DNA from: Methanobacteriota archaeon
GTDB taxonomy: Archaea; Thermoplasmatota; Poseidoniia; Poseidoniales; Poseidoniaceae
Assembly (NCBI GenBank): GCA_002731395.1
Contig: PCBQ01000048.1
Coordinates: forward strand, 1-23,899
Reading direction: 5' to 3'
Length of the DNA stretch: 23,899 nucleotides
This document shows, in pieces, positions 8,729-16,908 of the stretch. Below the pieces are notes generated by a model, which did not search any database, had not been told where the DNA came from, and worked only from the letters and a program-made list of their open reading frames with translations. A program made the translations under genes and the position numbers. Numbering within the stretch: the stretch's first letter is position 1; every line of letters begins with the position of its first letter.

Positions 8729-10357
8729 TCATGCAAGCGTGGACCAATCCACGGTCGCTTCCGCAGCGTGAATTTCGTCAACGTCCATCTGTGCGAGCTG
8801 GAGTTGGCCGCTCAGTTCATCGTTTACAGCGTGCCAGTATGAATAGGCCTCGATGACCCACATGCCTGATTCGCGTGTGCCGTTGCCGGAATTCTTCACA
8901 CCTCCGAAGGGCAAATGTGCCTCTGCGCCGGTCGTGGAGTTGTTGATGCCCGTCATGCCGGCCTTGATCCCCGTTTTGAAGCGGTAGGCTTCGAGTCGGT
9001 CGTTGGTGTAGCAGGCGCTGGACAGGCCAAACGGTGAAGCATTGGCAAGATGAAGGGCGTGATCGAAATCACGGGCCTTGACCACGGTCACGACCGGACC
9101 GAAGATTTCGTTCATGAAGCACTCCATGTCTTCGGTGACGTCCGCGTAGACGTGAGGCCACATGAAGACACCAGCATCGGCGTTGTCGACGAAGCCAGAG
9201 GGGGCGTTGTCGGTGGTGATGCGCCCTTCGCCCCACAGCTTCGTGGCGCCGTCGCGCTTGGCCATCTCAAGGTCGGCCAGGAAATCCTTGGCATAGACCT
9301 CGGACAGCATCGGTCCATAGAGCACGCCTTCGTGGTGAAGGGAATCGCCAATGCGCGTTTCGCGGACCTTGGTCATGAAGCGCACCATGAATTCGTCATG
9401 GATGTCCTCATGGAGGATGAGGTTTCCAAGGCTGGTGCAACGCTGTCCTGCGGTGCCGAAGGCCGCCCAATAGGCGCCTTCAACGGCGTTGGCAAGGTCA
9501 GCGCTGGGCATGACCACGAGGGGGTTCTTGCCGCCAAGTTCGAGCGAGCAGCTGACCAGATTGCGGCCGCAGACCTCGCCGATCATCTTGCCCACACCGG
9601 TCGATCCGGTAAAGGAGACCTTGTTGACGCGGCCCTCGTCGACGGCGTCGATGAGGTGCTGACCGGCACCAGAACCGGTGCCGTGCACGAGGTTCACGAC
9701 GCCGTCGGGCAGCCCGGCCTGATGCATGATGCGGGCCAGGGCAAAGGAGAGCAGCGGGGCGTCCTTCGGCGACTTCCACACCACGGTGTTGCCGCAGATG
9801 AGCGCCGGGATGATCTTCCAGAAGGGCACGGCGGCCGGGAAGTTCGACGCGTTGATGATAGCGCACACGCCAAGCGGGCGACGGTAGGTGGAGAGTTCCT
9901 TGTTGGGCAACTCGCTGTGCACGGTTTGGCCGTAGAGGCGGCGTCCCTCGGCTTGGAAAAAGAGGCAGGTGTCGATGGCTTCCTGCACCTCGCCACCGGA
10001 TTCCTTCAGGGTCTTGCCAATCTCGCGGGTCTCGAGGCGAACGATGTCATCTTTGAGGTCGAGCAGCAGACGGGCCATGTTCCCGATGATCTGGCCGCGG
10101 GTTGGGGCAGGAGTGGAGGACCAACCGGGCAGCGCAGCGTGTGCGGCGTCGAGCGCAGCGTGCACGTCGTCCTTGGTCGAGCGGGGGAAGTTGCCAAGCA
10201 GATCGTCCTTGTTCGCGGGATTGCGGGACTCGAATCGACCGCCATCGCTGGCCTCGGTCAATTGTCCGTTGATGATGTTCCAGCCCTTGACGGCGGGGAG
10301 GCCATGGGGGTTTTCAGCGTCGAGGAGGTCGAGTCCGGTCTCAAGAAGGCGCGCCAT
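8729..10357 (-). CDS. NAD(P)-dependent aldehyde dehydrogenase
   Basis: This aldehyde dehydrogenase superfamily enzyme oxidises an aldehyde to its acid; 542 residues from ATG 10357. The catalytic cysteine is C307 in GTAGQRCTS, the general-base glutamate E273 in LELGGKNP, and the oxyanion asparagine N172 in NASNFP; the cofactor-loop motif SFTGSTGVGK is present. GTAGQRCTS and STTGAEAHLPFGG recall the ALDH7 / semialdehyde dehydrogenase groups, but the substrate cannot be fixed from sequence. I chose ATG 10357 because it gives normal family length; in-frame GTG 10396 and TTG 10426 are further upstream, and the latter overlaps the lipoprotein stop. The gene sits 65 bases after the lipoprotein gene and upstream of the succinate dehydrogenase genes, so a role in feeding carboxylates to the TCA cycle is possible but inferred. 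Confidence 0.93.
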   Translation of the reverse strand: MARLLETGLDLLDAENPHGLPAVKGWNIINGQLTEASDGGRFESRNPANKDDLLGNFPRSTKDDVHAALDAAHAALPGWSSTPAPTRGQIIGNMARLLLDLKDDIVRLETREIGKTLKESGGEVQEAIDTCLFFQAEGRRLYGQTVHSELPNKELSTYRRPLGVCAIINASNFPAAVPFWKIIPALICGNTVVWKSPKDAPLLSFALARIMHQAGLPDGVVNLVHGTGSGAGQHLIDAVDEGRVNKVSFTGSTGVGKMIGEVCGRNLVSCSLELGGKNPLVVMPSADLANAVEGAYWAAFGTAGQRCTSLGNLILHEDIHDEFMVRFMTKVRETRIGDSLHHEGVLYGPMLSEVYAKDFLADLEMAKRDGATKLWGEGRITTDNAPSGFVDNADAGVFMWPHVYADVTEDMECFMNEIFGPVVTVVKARDFDHALHLANASPFGLSSACYTNDRLEAYRFKTGIKAGMTGINNSTTGAEAHLPFGGVKNSGNGTRESGMWVIEAYSYWHAVNDELSGQLQLAQMDVDEIHAAEATVDWSTLA

Positions 10358-10422
10358 GGGACGGCGAGCGGAGGTTGGCCCTTCAATCCTGCTCACCCTG
10401 CCCAAACCCAAGCAGACAGCGG

Positions 10423-11352
10423 TCAAACGTGGTCGTTGACGTCCACGAGCGTGTAGACGAAGTACAGCCTGTACGTCTTCTGAGGGTGAATGCCGCGATC
10501 CTCAACCCAGAAACTGAACGTTGTGTCCGCACTTCCGCTTCCGTAGGGTATTGGTCCGCAGTAAGATTCATGGATTCCATCCCATTGTTGTTTCAAAACC
10601 GTAGTGTAACTGCTTCCTGGCCACAGATAAGCAGAAGAGTATTCCTCTCCGCGTGCATATGAGTAGTATCCTTCATCAGCATACCATGCTTTGATGGCGT
10701 TGTTGTTCACCGAAACAGGGCACTGGATCGCCTTTCCTGCTGGGACGGTGATGTCCATGATGTGCAACAGGTCCGTAGAGGCCTGAGTCCCGTTTGCGAA
10801 ATAGGAGTTGTCGCACGTTTCTCGCGTGGTGGTGTCGTAAGCATACTCTTGGTACAAATCGGCGATGGTCGAGTTGTACTGGTTGGTCCATGCCATCATG
10901 TAATTCGCGCTGTTGGTCCAGTACGGCACCGGGGTCGTGGCAAGCCCGACGAGGTAGTATCCGATGCAATCCAACTCGTAAGTGTACGCCGTGTTGTTAT
11001 TGTACGACACGTTGTAGACGTTGTGAACCGCTGTGAAGGTGTTGTTCATGCGGTTTGTGGCCGCACTTGCGCCGGTTAGATCTGCCTCGGTGAACACATA
11101 GTCCACCACGAAGTATTCCATGCCAGAACCACTTGAGCCGTTGAAATGGTTGCTCGTGTTCTCGTTGGTGGTGGTGTAATCGTTGACCGTCACCGTTGAG
11201 TTGTTGACAAAATCTTGGAAATGTTCCTCAAACAGAGCATCCAGTTGCTCGTCGGTCATTTGCACTTCAATCGGTCCGGCGTCGTCTGGTGCAACACAGC
11301 CTGCAAGAGACATGGACGCCACGAGGAGAGCAAGCAGCACGGCTCGGTTCAT
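10423..11352 (-). CDS. Asn/Tyr-rich secreted lipoprotein of unknown function
   Basis: The 309-residue protein begins MNRAVLLALLVASMSLAGC, a lipoprotein signal peptide with lipobox LAGC, predicting lipid attachment at C18/C19 and export. The mature part is rich in Asn, Thr, Tyr and Ser, with many N-glycosylation sequons (NNST, NGSS, NVSY, NNTA, NGTQ, NSTI), and it contains several cysteines that could pair (DCIGYY, ETCDNS, IQCPVS, ESYCGP). No enzymatic motif is recognised. The N-terminal acidic helix (MTDEQLDALFEEHFQDF) may be a spacer. DNA here is visibly less GC-rich than in the flanking genes, which may simply follow from Asn/Tyr codons. The gene diverges from Cdc48 across a 115-base gap. 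It could be a solute-binding or adhesive surface protein; I cannot choose. Confidence 0.85.
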   Translation of the reverse strand: MNRAVLLALLVASMSLAGCVAPDDAGPIEVQMTDEQLDALFEEHFQDFVNNSTVTVNDYTTTNENTSNHFNGSSGSGMEYFVVDYVFTEADLTGASAATNRMNNTFTAVHNVYNVSYNNNTAYTYELDCIGYYLVGLATTPVPYWTNSANYMMAWTNQYNSTIADLYQEYAYDTTTRETCDNSYFANGTQASTDLLHIMDITVPAGKAIQCPVSVNNNAIKAWYADEGYYSYARGEEYSSAYLWPGSSYTTVLKQQWDGIHESYCGPIPYGSGSADTTFSFWVEDRGIHPQKTYRLYFVYTLVDVNDHV

Positions 11353-11467
11353 ACATGACTTTCAATCGTGGCTCGATTTGAAGGCTGCGCCAAACCATGG
11401 CCATCCCCGAGGTTAAAGGAGGTCAGCCGCAGGGAACAGATGAAGCGGGTTCCCCGCAGGTGATGGA
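11353..11467. promoter_or_regulatory. Divergent intergenic region between lipoprotein and Cdc48 genes
   Basis: This 115-base gap must hold both promoters. It contains an AATCG/CGATT inverted repeat (11364-11368 and 11374-11378), a strong Shine-Dalgarno-like GGAGGT at 11418-11423, and a short frame ATG 11440 to TGA 11463 encoding MKRVPRR. A GCGGG-TTC-CCCGC hairpin (11446-11458) lies inside that short frame. GGTGA at 11459-11463 is the likely ribosome binding site for Cdc48. No convincing TATA box is visible by eye. Confidence 0.4.
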
Positions 11468-13696
11468 ATGGGCGATGAAGACGGTGTTTCTCTGCGTGTC
11501 TCCAAGGCGGTTCCTTCCGACGTCGGCCACGGCCGCGCCCGGATTTCTGGCGAACATGGCCTCGACCTGAAGCCCGGTGACGTCGTCGAAATCAAGGGCG
11601 AGCAGCGGACCACGGCCGCCATCTATTGGCGCAGCCGCCCCGAAGACGCCAAACTCGACATCATTCGCGTGGACGGTATTATTCGCAAGAACGCGGGCGT
11701 CTCCCTTGGCGACCGCGTGACCGTGCGGAAGGTGGATCCGAAGGACTGCAAGAAACTCGTTTTGTCTCCCGTGATGCCCAACAAGCAGAAGGTCAAGTTC
11801 GGACCAGGCATCGAAGGCTTTGCTCGCCGCGGCCTCCACAAGCGTCCGGTCATGGCCGGCGACCGGATTTTCATTCCCGGCATGACGCTGTTCAGCGAAA
11901 CGCTGCCGTTCGCGGTGCTGCAGACCACACCCAAGGGCATCGTGCGCGTCACGAACGACACGGAAATCGTGCTCAAGGACGAAGCCGTGGACGAGGACGA
12001 AGTCGGCCAAACCGAAGGCATCACCTACGAGGACATCGGCGGCATTGGCCAGCAGTTGCAGAAGATCCGTGAGATGATCGAATTGCCCCTCAAGCACCCT
12101 GAACTCTTCCGAAGGCTCGGCATCGACCCACCGAAGGGCGTGCTGCTGCACGGCCCTCCCGGCACCGGGAAAACGATGATCGCGAAGGCGGTGGCCACCG
12201 AGGTCAACGCCCACTTCAAGTCCATCAACGGGCCTGAAATCATCTCGAAGTACTACGGTGAATCGGAAAAGCAACTCCGCGAAATCTTTGATGAGGCAAG
12301 CGAGAACGCTCCCGCCATCGTGTTCATCGATGAAATTGATTCGATTTGTCCCAAGCGCGAGGACGTTTCGGGTGAAGTCGAGCGCCGCGTTGTGGCGCAG
12401 ATGTTGACTTTGATGGACGGCATGCAAGGCCGTGAGAACGTCGTGGTGATTGGCGCCACAAACCGCCAAGACGCCCTTGATCCGGCGCTGCGCAGGCCCG
12501 GCCGCTTTGACCGCGAAATCGAGATCGGCGTTCCCGACCGCGAAGGCCGCCGAGAAATCATGGAGATTCACACCCGCCAAATGCCCATCTCGGACGATTT
12601 TGACATGGCGTGGGTCATGGACAACACGTACGGTTTCGTCGGTGCTGACCTCGGCGCTCTTGTGCGCGAAGCCGCGATGAAGGCCCTACGTCGCTACCTC
12701 CCGGAAATCGACCTTGAAGCGGAGACCATCCCGCCTGAGGTGCTCGAGAAGATGGAGGTCAACATGGAGGACTGGAAGGAAGCCATCCGTGACGTCGAAC
12801 CCTCCGCGCTGCGCGAGATTTACGTCGAGATTCCAGAAGTCAGCTGGAACGAAGTTGGCGGTTTGGACGAGGTCAAGGAGCGACTCAAGGAAAGCGTCGA
12901 ATGGCCCCTGACCCAACCAGAGGCCTTCGAGCACTTTGGCATCAAGCCGCCCCGTGGCATCGTCCTCTTCGGTGCTCCCGGTACCGGGAAGACCCTGCTT
13001 GCAAAGGCCATCGCCAACGAGGCGCAAGCCAATTTCATCAGCATCAAGGGACCTGAACTCATCTCCAAATGGGTGGGTGAATCCGAGCGGGCCATCCGTG
13101 AGGTGTTCAAGAAAGCCAAGCAGTCGGCGCCTTCCATCGTCTTCCTTGATGAATTCGAATCCATCGCCAGCATGCGCGCATCGAATTCAGCGACCGGAGG
13201 CTCCGACGTTGCCAACCGCGTGGTCAACCAACTGTTGGCCAGCATGGATGGGGTCGAGTCCCTCGACGGCGTCATCGTGGTGGCAGCCACCAACAGGCCT
13301 GAGATGATCGATCCAGCCTTGCTTCGAAGCGGCCGCTTTGAGCGCGTCCTTCACGTGCCTCCACCCGACTCCCCTTCCCGTGAAGCCATCCTCGGCATCC
13401 ACACCGAGGGCATGCCACTGTCCACCTTCTCGATGAAAGACGTGCTCGGCAAAATGGAAGGCTTCACGGGAGCAGACATCGAAGCGGTGTGCCGTGAAGC
13501 GGCCCTTATTGCCATGCGAGCAGGGAAGAAGAAGGTCACCAAGACACACTTTGAGGAGGCCATCGGTCGCGTGCGCCCCACGGTCACTTCGGAGATGTTG
13601 GAGTATTACGACAAGATGGAGCGCAACATGACCTCCGGCTTGAGCGGCATCAAGCGCAACGCCAAGGACTTCGGATTCGGCATGGAGTCCGCCTGA
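11468..13696 (+). CDS. Cdc48/VCP/VAT-type AAA+ ATPase
   Basis: This 742-residue hexameric unfoldase extracts or unfolds protein substrates in the cytoplasm, often for the proteasome. The N-terminal Cdc48 substrate-binding domain spans about residues 1-180 (DVGHGRARIS, PGDVVEIKG). D1 has Walker A GPPGTGKT at 229-236 and Walker B IVFIDE at 284-289; D2 has Walker A GAPGTGKT at 502-509 and Walker B IVFLDE at 557-562. Arginine-finger segments ALRRPGRFDRE and LLRSGRFERV are present. Length matches Thermoplasma VAT. D2 reads DEFES where DEIDS or DELDS is usual; the essential D and E remain. The C-terminus (FGFGMESA) lacks the HbYX proteasome-docking motif. The ATG at 11468 is the only possible start because an in-frame stop lies at 11441. 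A PRC-barrel gene follows ten bases later. Confidence 0.97.
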   Translation: MGDEDGVSLRVSKAVPSDVGHGRARISGEHGLDLKPGDVVEIKGEQRTTAAIYWRSRPEDAKLDIIRVDGIIRKNAGVSLGDRVTVRKVDPKDCKKLVLSPVMPNKQKVKFGPGIEGFARRGLHKRPVMAGDRIFIPGMTLFSETLPFAVLQTTPKGIVRVTNDTEIVLKDEAVDEDEVGQTEGITYEDIGGIGQQLQKIREMIELPLKHPELFRRLGIDPPKGVLLHGPPGTGKTMIAKAVATEVNAHFKSINGPEIISKYYGESEKQLREIFDEASENAPAIVFIDEIDSICPKREDVSGEVERRVVAQMLTLMDGMQGRENVVVIGATNRQDALDPALRRPGRFDREIEIGVPDREGRREIMEIHTRQMPISDDFDMAWVMDNTYGFVGADLGALVREAAMKALRRYLPEIDLEAETIPPEVLEKMEVNMEDWKEAIRDVEPSALREIYVEIPEVSWNEVGGLDEVKERLKESVEWPLTQPEAFEHFGIKPPRGIVLFGAPGTGKTLLAKAIANEAQANFISIKGPELISKWVGESERAIREVFKKAKQSAPSIVFLDEFESIASMRASNSATGGSDVANRVVNQLLASMDGVESLDGVIVVAATNRPEMIDPALLRSGRFERVLHVPPPDSPSREAILGIHTEGMPLSTFSMKDVLGKMEGFTGADIEAVCREAALIAMRAGKKKVTKTHFEEAIGRVRPTVTSEMLEYYDKMERNMTSGLSGIKRNAKDFGFGMESA

Positions 13697-13705
13697 GGGA
13701 GCACG

Positions 13706-13945
13706 ATGGCGAGTTTCTCCTCCGAGATCATCGGCCGCGATGTGGTCGACTTGGAAGGAGCGATGTTCGGTGTGGTCACCGATCTCCGCTTGGCCCCCAC
13801 CACCGGCGTCATCACCCACGTGTTGGTGCAGCACACCCCTGAAATCGATCCAGAGCGTTTGCCATGGAGCACGCGCAACGGTGTGGTCGAGGTCCCGGCA
13901 GAAGAAGTTGAGCGCATTGCCAACTTGGTCCACCTTCGGCGCTGA
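13706..13945 (+). CDS. Small PRC-barrel domain protein
   Basis: The 79 residues form essentially one PRC-barrel: EIIGRDVVDLEGAMFGVVTD then a strand pair (GVITHVLVQ) and the closing segment NGVVEVPAEEVERI. The ATG at 13706 sits nine bases after the Cdc48 stop, with AGGGAG at 13696-13701 as ribosome binding site, so the two genes are very likely cotranscribed. PRC-barrel proteins of this size in FtsZ-containing archaea include the CdpB cell-division factors, which bind SepF or CdpA; other PRC-barrels bind RNA or electron-transfer partners. A CdpB-like adaptor role is an inference from size and domain alone. No membrane helix or extra domain is present. Confidence 0.9.
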   Translation: MASFSSEIIGRDVVDLEGAMFGVVTDLRLAPTTGVITHVLVQHTPEIDPERLPWSTRNGVVEVPAEEVERIANLVHLRR

Positions 13946-14034
13946 GCGGTGATGCACGAGCCCACACGGGCGGGCAACCTTCTAAACGTGCATGAAGGCG
14001 TCTTTGTCTGAACATTGTTCTAGAGGAGAGGCGC
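13946..14034 (+). promoter_or_regulatory. Gap with compound inverted repeat and ribosome binding site for the DUF4350 gene
   Basis: ATGCACG (13952-13958) and CGTGCAT (13987-13993) are perfect 7-base inverted arms. The loop holds a second small stem, GCCC-ACAC-GGGC. Downstream, GGAG at 14025-14028 lies six bases before the ATG at 14035 and sets that start. The structure could be an operator, an end-of-transcript hairpin for the cdc48 unit, or a leader element; there is no T tract of the kind expected for an archaeal terminator. Confidence 0.45.
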
Positions 14035-15651
14035 ATGGAGGCTTCAGCGAAGGTCAGGAGATTGGCGCTCCAGGTTGCATTCTGGACCGTGCTCGCCACG
14101 CTGCTCCTTAGTGTTCTGCTGACCTTCGTCAACATCGCCAACGTCAACCAGCTGTCGGCGTATGACGACGATTGGAATGACCTGTCCTCCTTCCGTGAAG
14201 ACCTGGAAGCCATGGGGGTCGAAACCCGGTCGCTGGTCAGCAGCCCACTTCTTCTCGCAGACATTGACGATCCTCGAAACACCACCTACATCGTTGCAGG
14301 TGTGGAGCGTGACACGCTGTCCTTGCCCCAGTTTGATCCGGACGGGCTGATTCGTTTCGCCACAGAGGACGGGTACTCTCCTTCAGAGATCGAAGCCATC
14401 GTGAAGTTCGCCGAAGACGGTGGCACAGTCATCGTGATGGAAGACTTCGGCTATGCGGGCAACATCGCCGATCCCTTCGGACTGAAGTACGGCGGCTGGC
14501 AGCTGTACGACACGGTGTACGCCACCGAATTGGACTTCAACTACATCTGGATGTGCGTGCAGGAAAGCCCCTGCGGCATGAACGGCACAAAACTTGACCT
14601 GTCCACCGTGGACACCCACCCCCGCTGGGGCGAAGATGCGGAGACCGTCACGCATCCCTGCGCCCTGATTGACGGCGAGGTGATGAGCCAGGAAGACGCG
14701 GGCTTGTGTGCACACCACTGGGTCCAGACCGCGCCCGGTCAGGGCGTCGTGGAGTTCAACGCGTCCTACCGCGTGCTGCTGAACAACGCCACCGGCATCG
14801 AGGTGTTGCCCGAGGTGCGAGGGGCCTTCAACGAGGTCAACATCCTCGCCAAAACGAGCAACGAAGCCACGGTTGACGTGAACGGAGACGGCGAGATTTG
14901 GGTGGGCAACGAAGTCACCGCGGAGACGCCCGACCTCTGGGGTCAGTTCAACCTCAGCGTCGAAGCCTGCGCGGACCGAAGTTGCGACCCTGACGAAGGT
15001 GGTCGCATCCTCTTCTACGCAGACGGGAGCATGCTGATCAACGCCCTGTACGACTACCAGGGCTTCAACGACGGCGACTACGGTGTGGTGGAACAGGCCG
15101 TTCCAACGAACGACAACCGCAGGCTCATCCTCGACGTGATCGCCGAGTCGCTGGCCGACACCTCGGCCGAACCCACCGGCATGGCTTCGCCAAACGCTCA
15201 GGTGATCTTTGACGAAAGCCGGCACGCCCAGAACGCCGTCCTGACGGAGAGCTACAACACCGTCTACTTCCTCTTGGTCTACTTCACGGGCGAAGGCCTG
15301 GCCATGGCCATCCTCTTCGTTGGCCTCTTCCTGACCTTCGAGATGGTGCTGCTGCGAAAGCGCGACCCGCAGGGATGGCGTCACGTCTTCAGCATCATCT
15401 ACTACGGATTCGGTGACGCTGAACGCTACGGCTACTACGCCGAGACCGAGAAAATTCGGCAGGTCTTCCTCTCCAAGGTCCGCAACCAAAGTGGCCTGAC
15501 GCGCGAAGAATTCGATGACCTTCAGGTGCAAGAACTCGTTCAACTCATCAACGATAACGTGTTGTCCACCTTTGCCGTCAAACCTGCGAAGTACAACCTT
15601 GAGCAAACCGTTGCTCTGGTGAAGCGGATCAAAGCATGGGGGCGTGGTTGA
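14035..15651 (+). CDS. DUF4350-type membrane protein
   Basis: This 538-residue protein has a membrane helix at about 10-33 (LQVAFWTVLATLLLSVLLTF) and a second at about 410-440 (YFLLVYFTGEGLAMAILFVG). The external region between them includes a GATase1/ThuA-like Rossmann part (TTYIVAGVE, EAIVKFAEDGGTVIVMEDFG) typical of DUF4350. Several cysteines in the external part may form disulfides (WMCVQESPC, CADRSCDPD). A basic cytoplasmic tail of about 100 residues follows (LVQLINDNVLSTFAVKPAKY). DUF4350 genes commonly sit with MoxR and DUF58 genes; here the DUF58 gene overlaps this gene's 3' end, confirming one operon. The biochemical role is unknown; MoxR-type clusters are thought to act in chaperone or membrane-complex assembly. 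Start set by GGAG at 14025. Confidence 0.82.
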   Translation: MEASAKVRRLALQVAFWTVLATLLLSVLLTFVNIANVNQLSAYDDDWNDLSSFREDLEAMGVETRSLVSSPLLLADIDDPRNTTYIVAGVERDTLSLPQFDPDGLIRFATEDGYSPSEIEAIVKFAEDGGTVIVMEDFGYAGNIADPFGLKYGGWQLYDTVYATELDFNYIWMCVQESPCGMNGTKLDLSTVDTHPRWGEDAETVTHPCALIDGEVMSQEDAGLCAHHWVQTAPGQGVVEFNASYRVLLNNATGIEVLPEVRGAFNEVNILAKTSNEATVDVNGDGEIWVGNEVTAETPDLWGQFNLSVEACADRSCDPDEGGRILFYADGSMLINALYDYQGFNDGDYGVVEQAVPTNDNRRLILDVIAESLADTSAEPTGMASPNAQVIFDESRHAQNAVLTESYNTVYFLLVYFTGEGLAMAILFVGLFLTFEMVLLRKRDPQGWRHVFSIIYYGFGDAERYGYYAETEKIRQVFLSKVRNQSGLTREEFDDLQVQELVQLINDNVLSTFAVKPAKYNLEQTVALVKRIKAWGRG

Positions 15652-16907
15652 CCATGTGGACGCGCAAGGCGGCCTTCACCCTCGTGGCCGGACTGTCGCT
15701 CATCCTCATCGGGATGATGATTTCCAACTTCCAGATGATGATCCTCGGGTTCACCTTCATCGCCTTCATCACGGTCAATTCCTGGATGTCCGGCCACGGT
15801 GACATCGAAGTCCAGCGCACGCTATCGGCGGACAACCTGTACAAGGGCGACGACCTCTACGTGGAACTGCTCGTCATCAACCGCTCACTTCGCCGCACCC
15901 AGACCCTCGAAGTCTTCGACAACGTGCCGCACGAAATGAAGCTACGAAGCGGATTGAACCAAATGCGCCTCGACCTCAAGCCCGGTGAGTCGGCCCGCAT
16001 CCGTTACGTGTTGCGCTGCCCGCTTCGGGGCCACTACACCATCGGACCCGTTTCCCTGCGCCATCGCAACACCTTCAACCTCGGCGTGGACGAAATGAGG
16101 GTCGACCACCACTCGGACGTCATCGTGTTTCCACAGGTCAAGGACGTCGAGGAGGCCTTCCTTCGAAGCCGAACGCCAAAGATGTACACCGGTGCGACCA
16201 CGCTGCGCACCCCCGGTCAAGGCTCAGAGTTCTACTCCCTTCGGGAATACGTCCCCGGTGATCCGTTCAAGAGCATCAACTGGAAGGCATTCGCTCGCAC
16301 AGGCGAGTTGATGGTCAACGAAAAGTGCCGCGACGCGGTCACGGACGTGTTCATCCTCCTCGACGCACGCGAAATCGCGCGCATTGGTACCGTGCTGAAG
16401 AACCCGCTCGAAATGGGCTGCGTTTCCGCCGCATCCTTGGCGAATTACTTCCTCCAGCGTCGTGATTCAGTGGCTCTGGCCGTGTATGGCGACGGTTTGT
16501 CCTATCTGCCTCCGGACACCGGCGACAAGCAGTACTTCAAGATCCTCAGCAACCTTGCCGGCGTGGATCACCGAGGCGAGATGCCCCTTCAGGCAGTGAC
16601 CAACTCCATCTCTGGCCGGTTTAGCCGAGGCTCTCCGGTGTTCATCATCTCCAGCGTGGAAGGCGACGGTACCGTTCCCGCCGCCGTACGCGACCTGGTC
16701 GGACGAGGGCACGACGTGACGGTCCTGACGCCCTCAAGCATCGATTTCGAACGCTTGGTCAGCCGAATTCCGCGGCTGTCCTACGAAGTGCTCCGCATGG
16801 AACGGCAGAACCGGTTGACGACACTGGCTGGCGCTGGGGCTCAGGTCATCGATTGGATGCCCGACATGGACCTGGCGCAGGCCTTGATGCAAGTGAGGGG
16901 GTACTGA
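15636..16907 (+). CDS. DUF58 domain protein
   Basis: This 423-residue protein starts with two close membrane helices (about 12-50, AAFTLVAGLSLILIGMMI and MMILGFTFIAFITVNSWM). A beta-rich middle domain follows (LYVELLVINRSLRRTQTLEV, RCPLRGHYTIGPVSLRH), then the DUF58 signature (FYSLREYVPGDPFKSINWKA, FARTGELMVNE). The C-terminal part is a von Willebrand A-like fold (VTDVFILLDAREI). The first ATG overlaps the DUF4350 stop by 16 bases; ATG 15654, three bases after that stop, is an alternative that removes six residues. DUF58 proteins are standard partners of MoxR ATPases and DUF4350 proteins. No MoxR gene is visible nearby, so a partner ATPase must lie elsewhere, or Cdc48 or another AAA protein may serve. 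Confidence 0.88.
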   Translation: MGAWLTMWTRKAAFTLVAGLSLILIGMMISNFQMMILGFTFIAFITVNSWMSGHGDIEVQRTLSADNLYKGDDLYVELLVINRSLRRTQTLEVFDNVPHEMKLRSGLNQMRLDLKPGESARIRYVLRCPLRGHYTIGPVSLRHRNTFNLGVDEMRVDHHSDVIVFPQVKDVEEAFLRSRTPKMYTGATTLRTPGQGSEFYSLREYVPGDPFKSINWKAFARTGELMVNEKCRDAVTDVFILLDAREIARIGTVLKNPLEMGCVSAASLANYFLQRRDSVALAVYGDGLSYLPPDTGDKQYFKILSNLAGVDHRGEMPLQAVTNSISGRFSRGSPVFIISSVEGDGTVPAAVRDLVGRGHDVTVLTPSSIDFERLVSRIPRLSYEVLRMERQNRLTTLAGAGAQVIDWMPDMDLAQALMQVRGY

Positions 16908-16908
16908 G

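Noticed and set aside
8530..8781. 83-codon minus-strand frame between the aldehyde dehydrogenase and Sdh anchor genes
   Set aside because: It overlaps the aldehyde dehydrogenase end, and its product lacks any family sense. The neighbouring frame reads as the Sdh anchor N-terminus instead.
9050..10456. 468-codon plus-strand open frame
   Set aside because: It is antisense to the aldehyde dehydrogenase, which has all its catalytic motifs; a codon-bias shadow in GC-rich DNA.
11423..12580. 385-codon minus-strand open frame
   Set aside because: It is antisense to the unmistakable Cdc48 gene and has low-complexity His/Val/Asp-rich content; a shadow.
14383..15606. 407-codon minus-strand open frame
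   Set aside because: It is antisense to the DUF4350 gene, which has helices, a proper ribosome binding site and operon context; a shadow.
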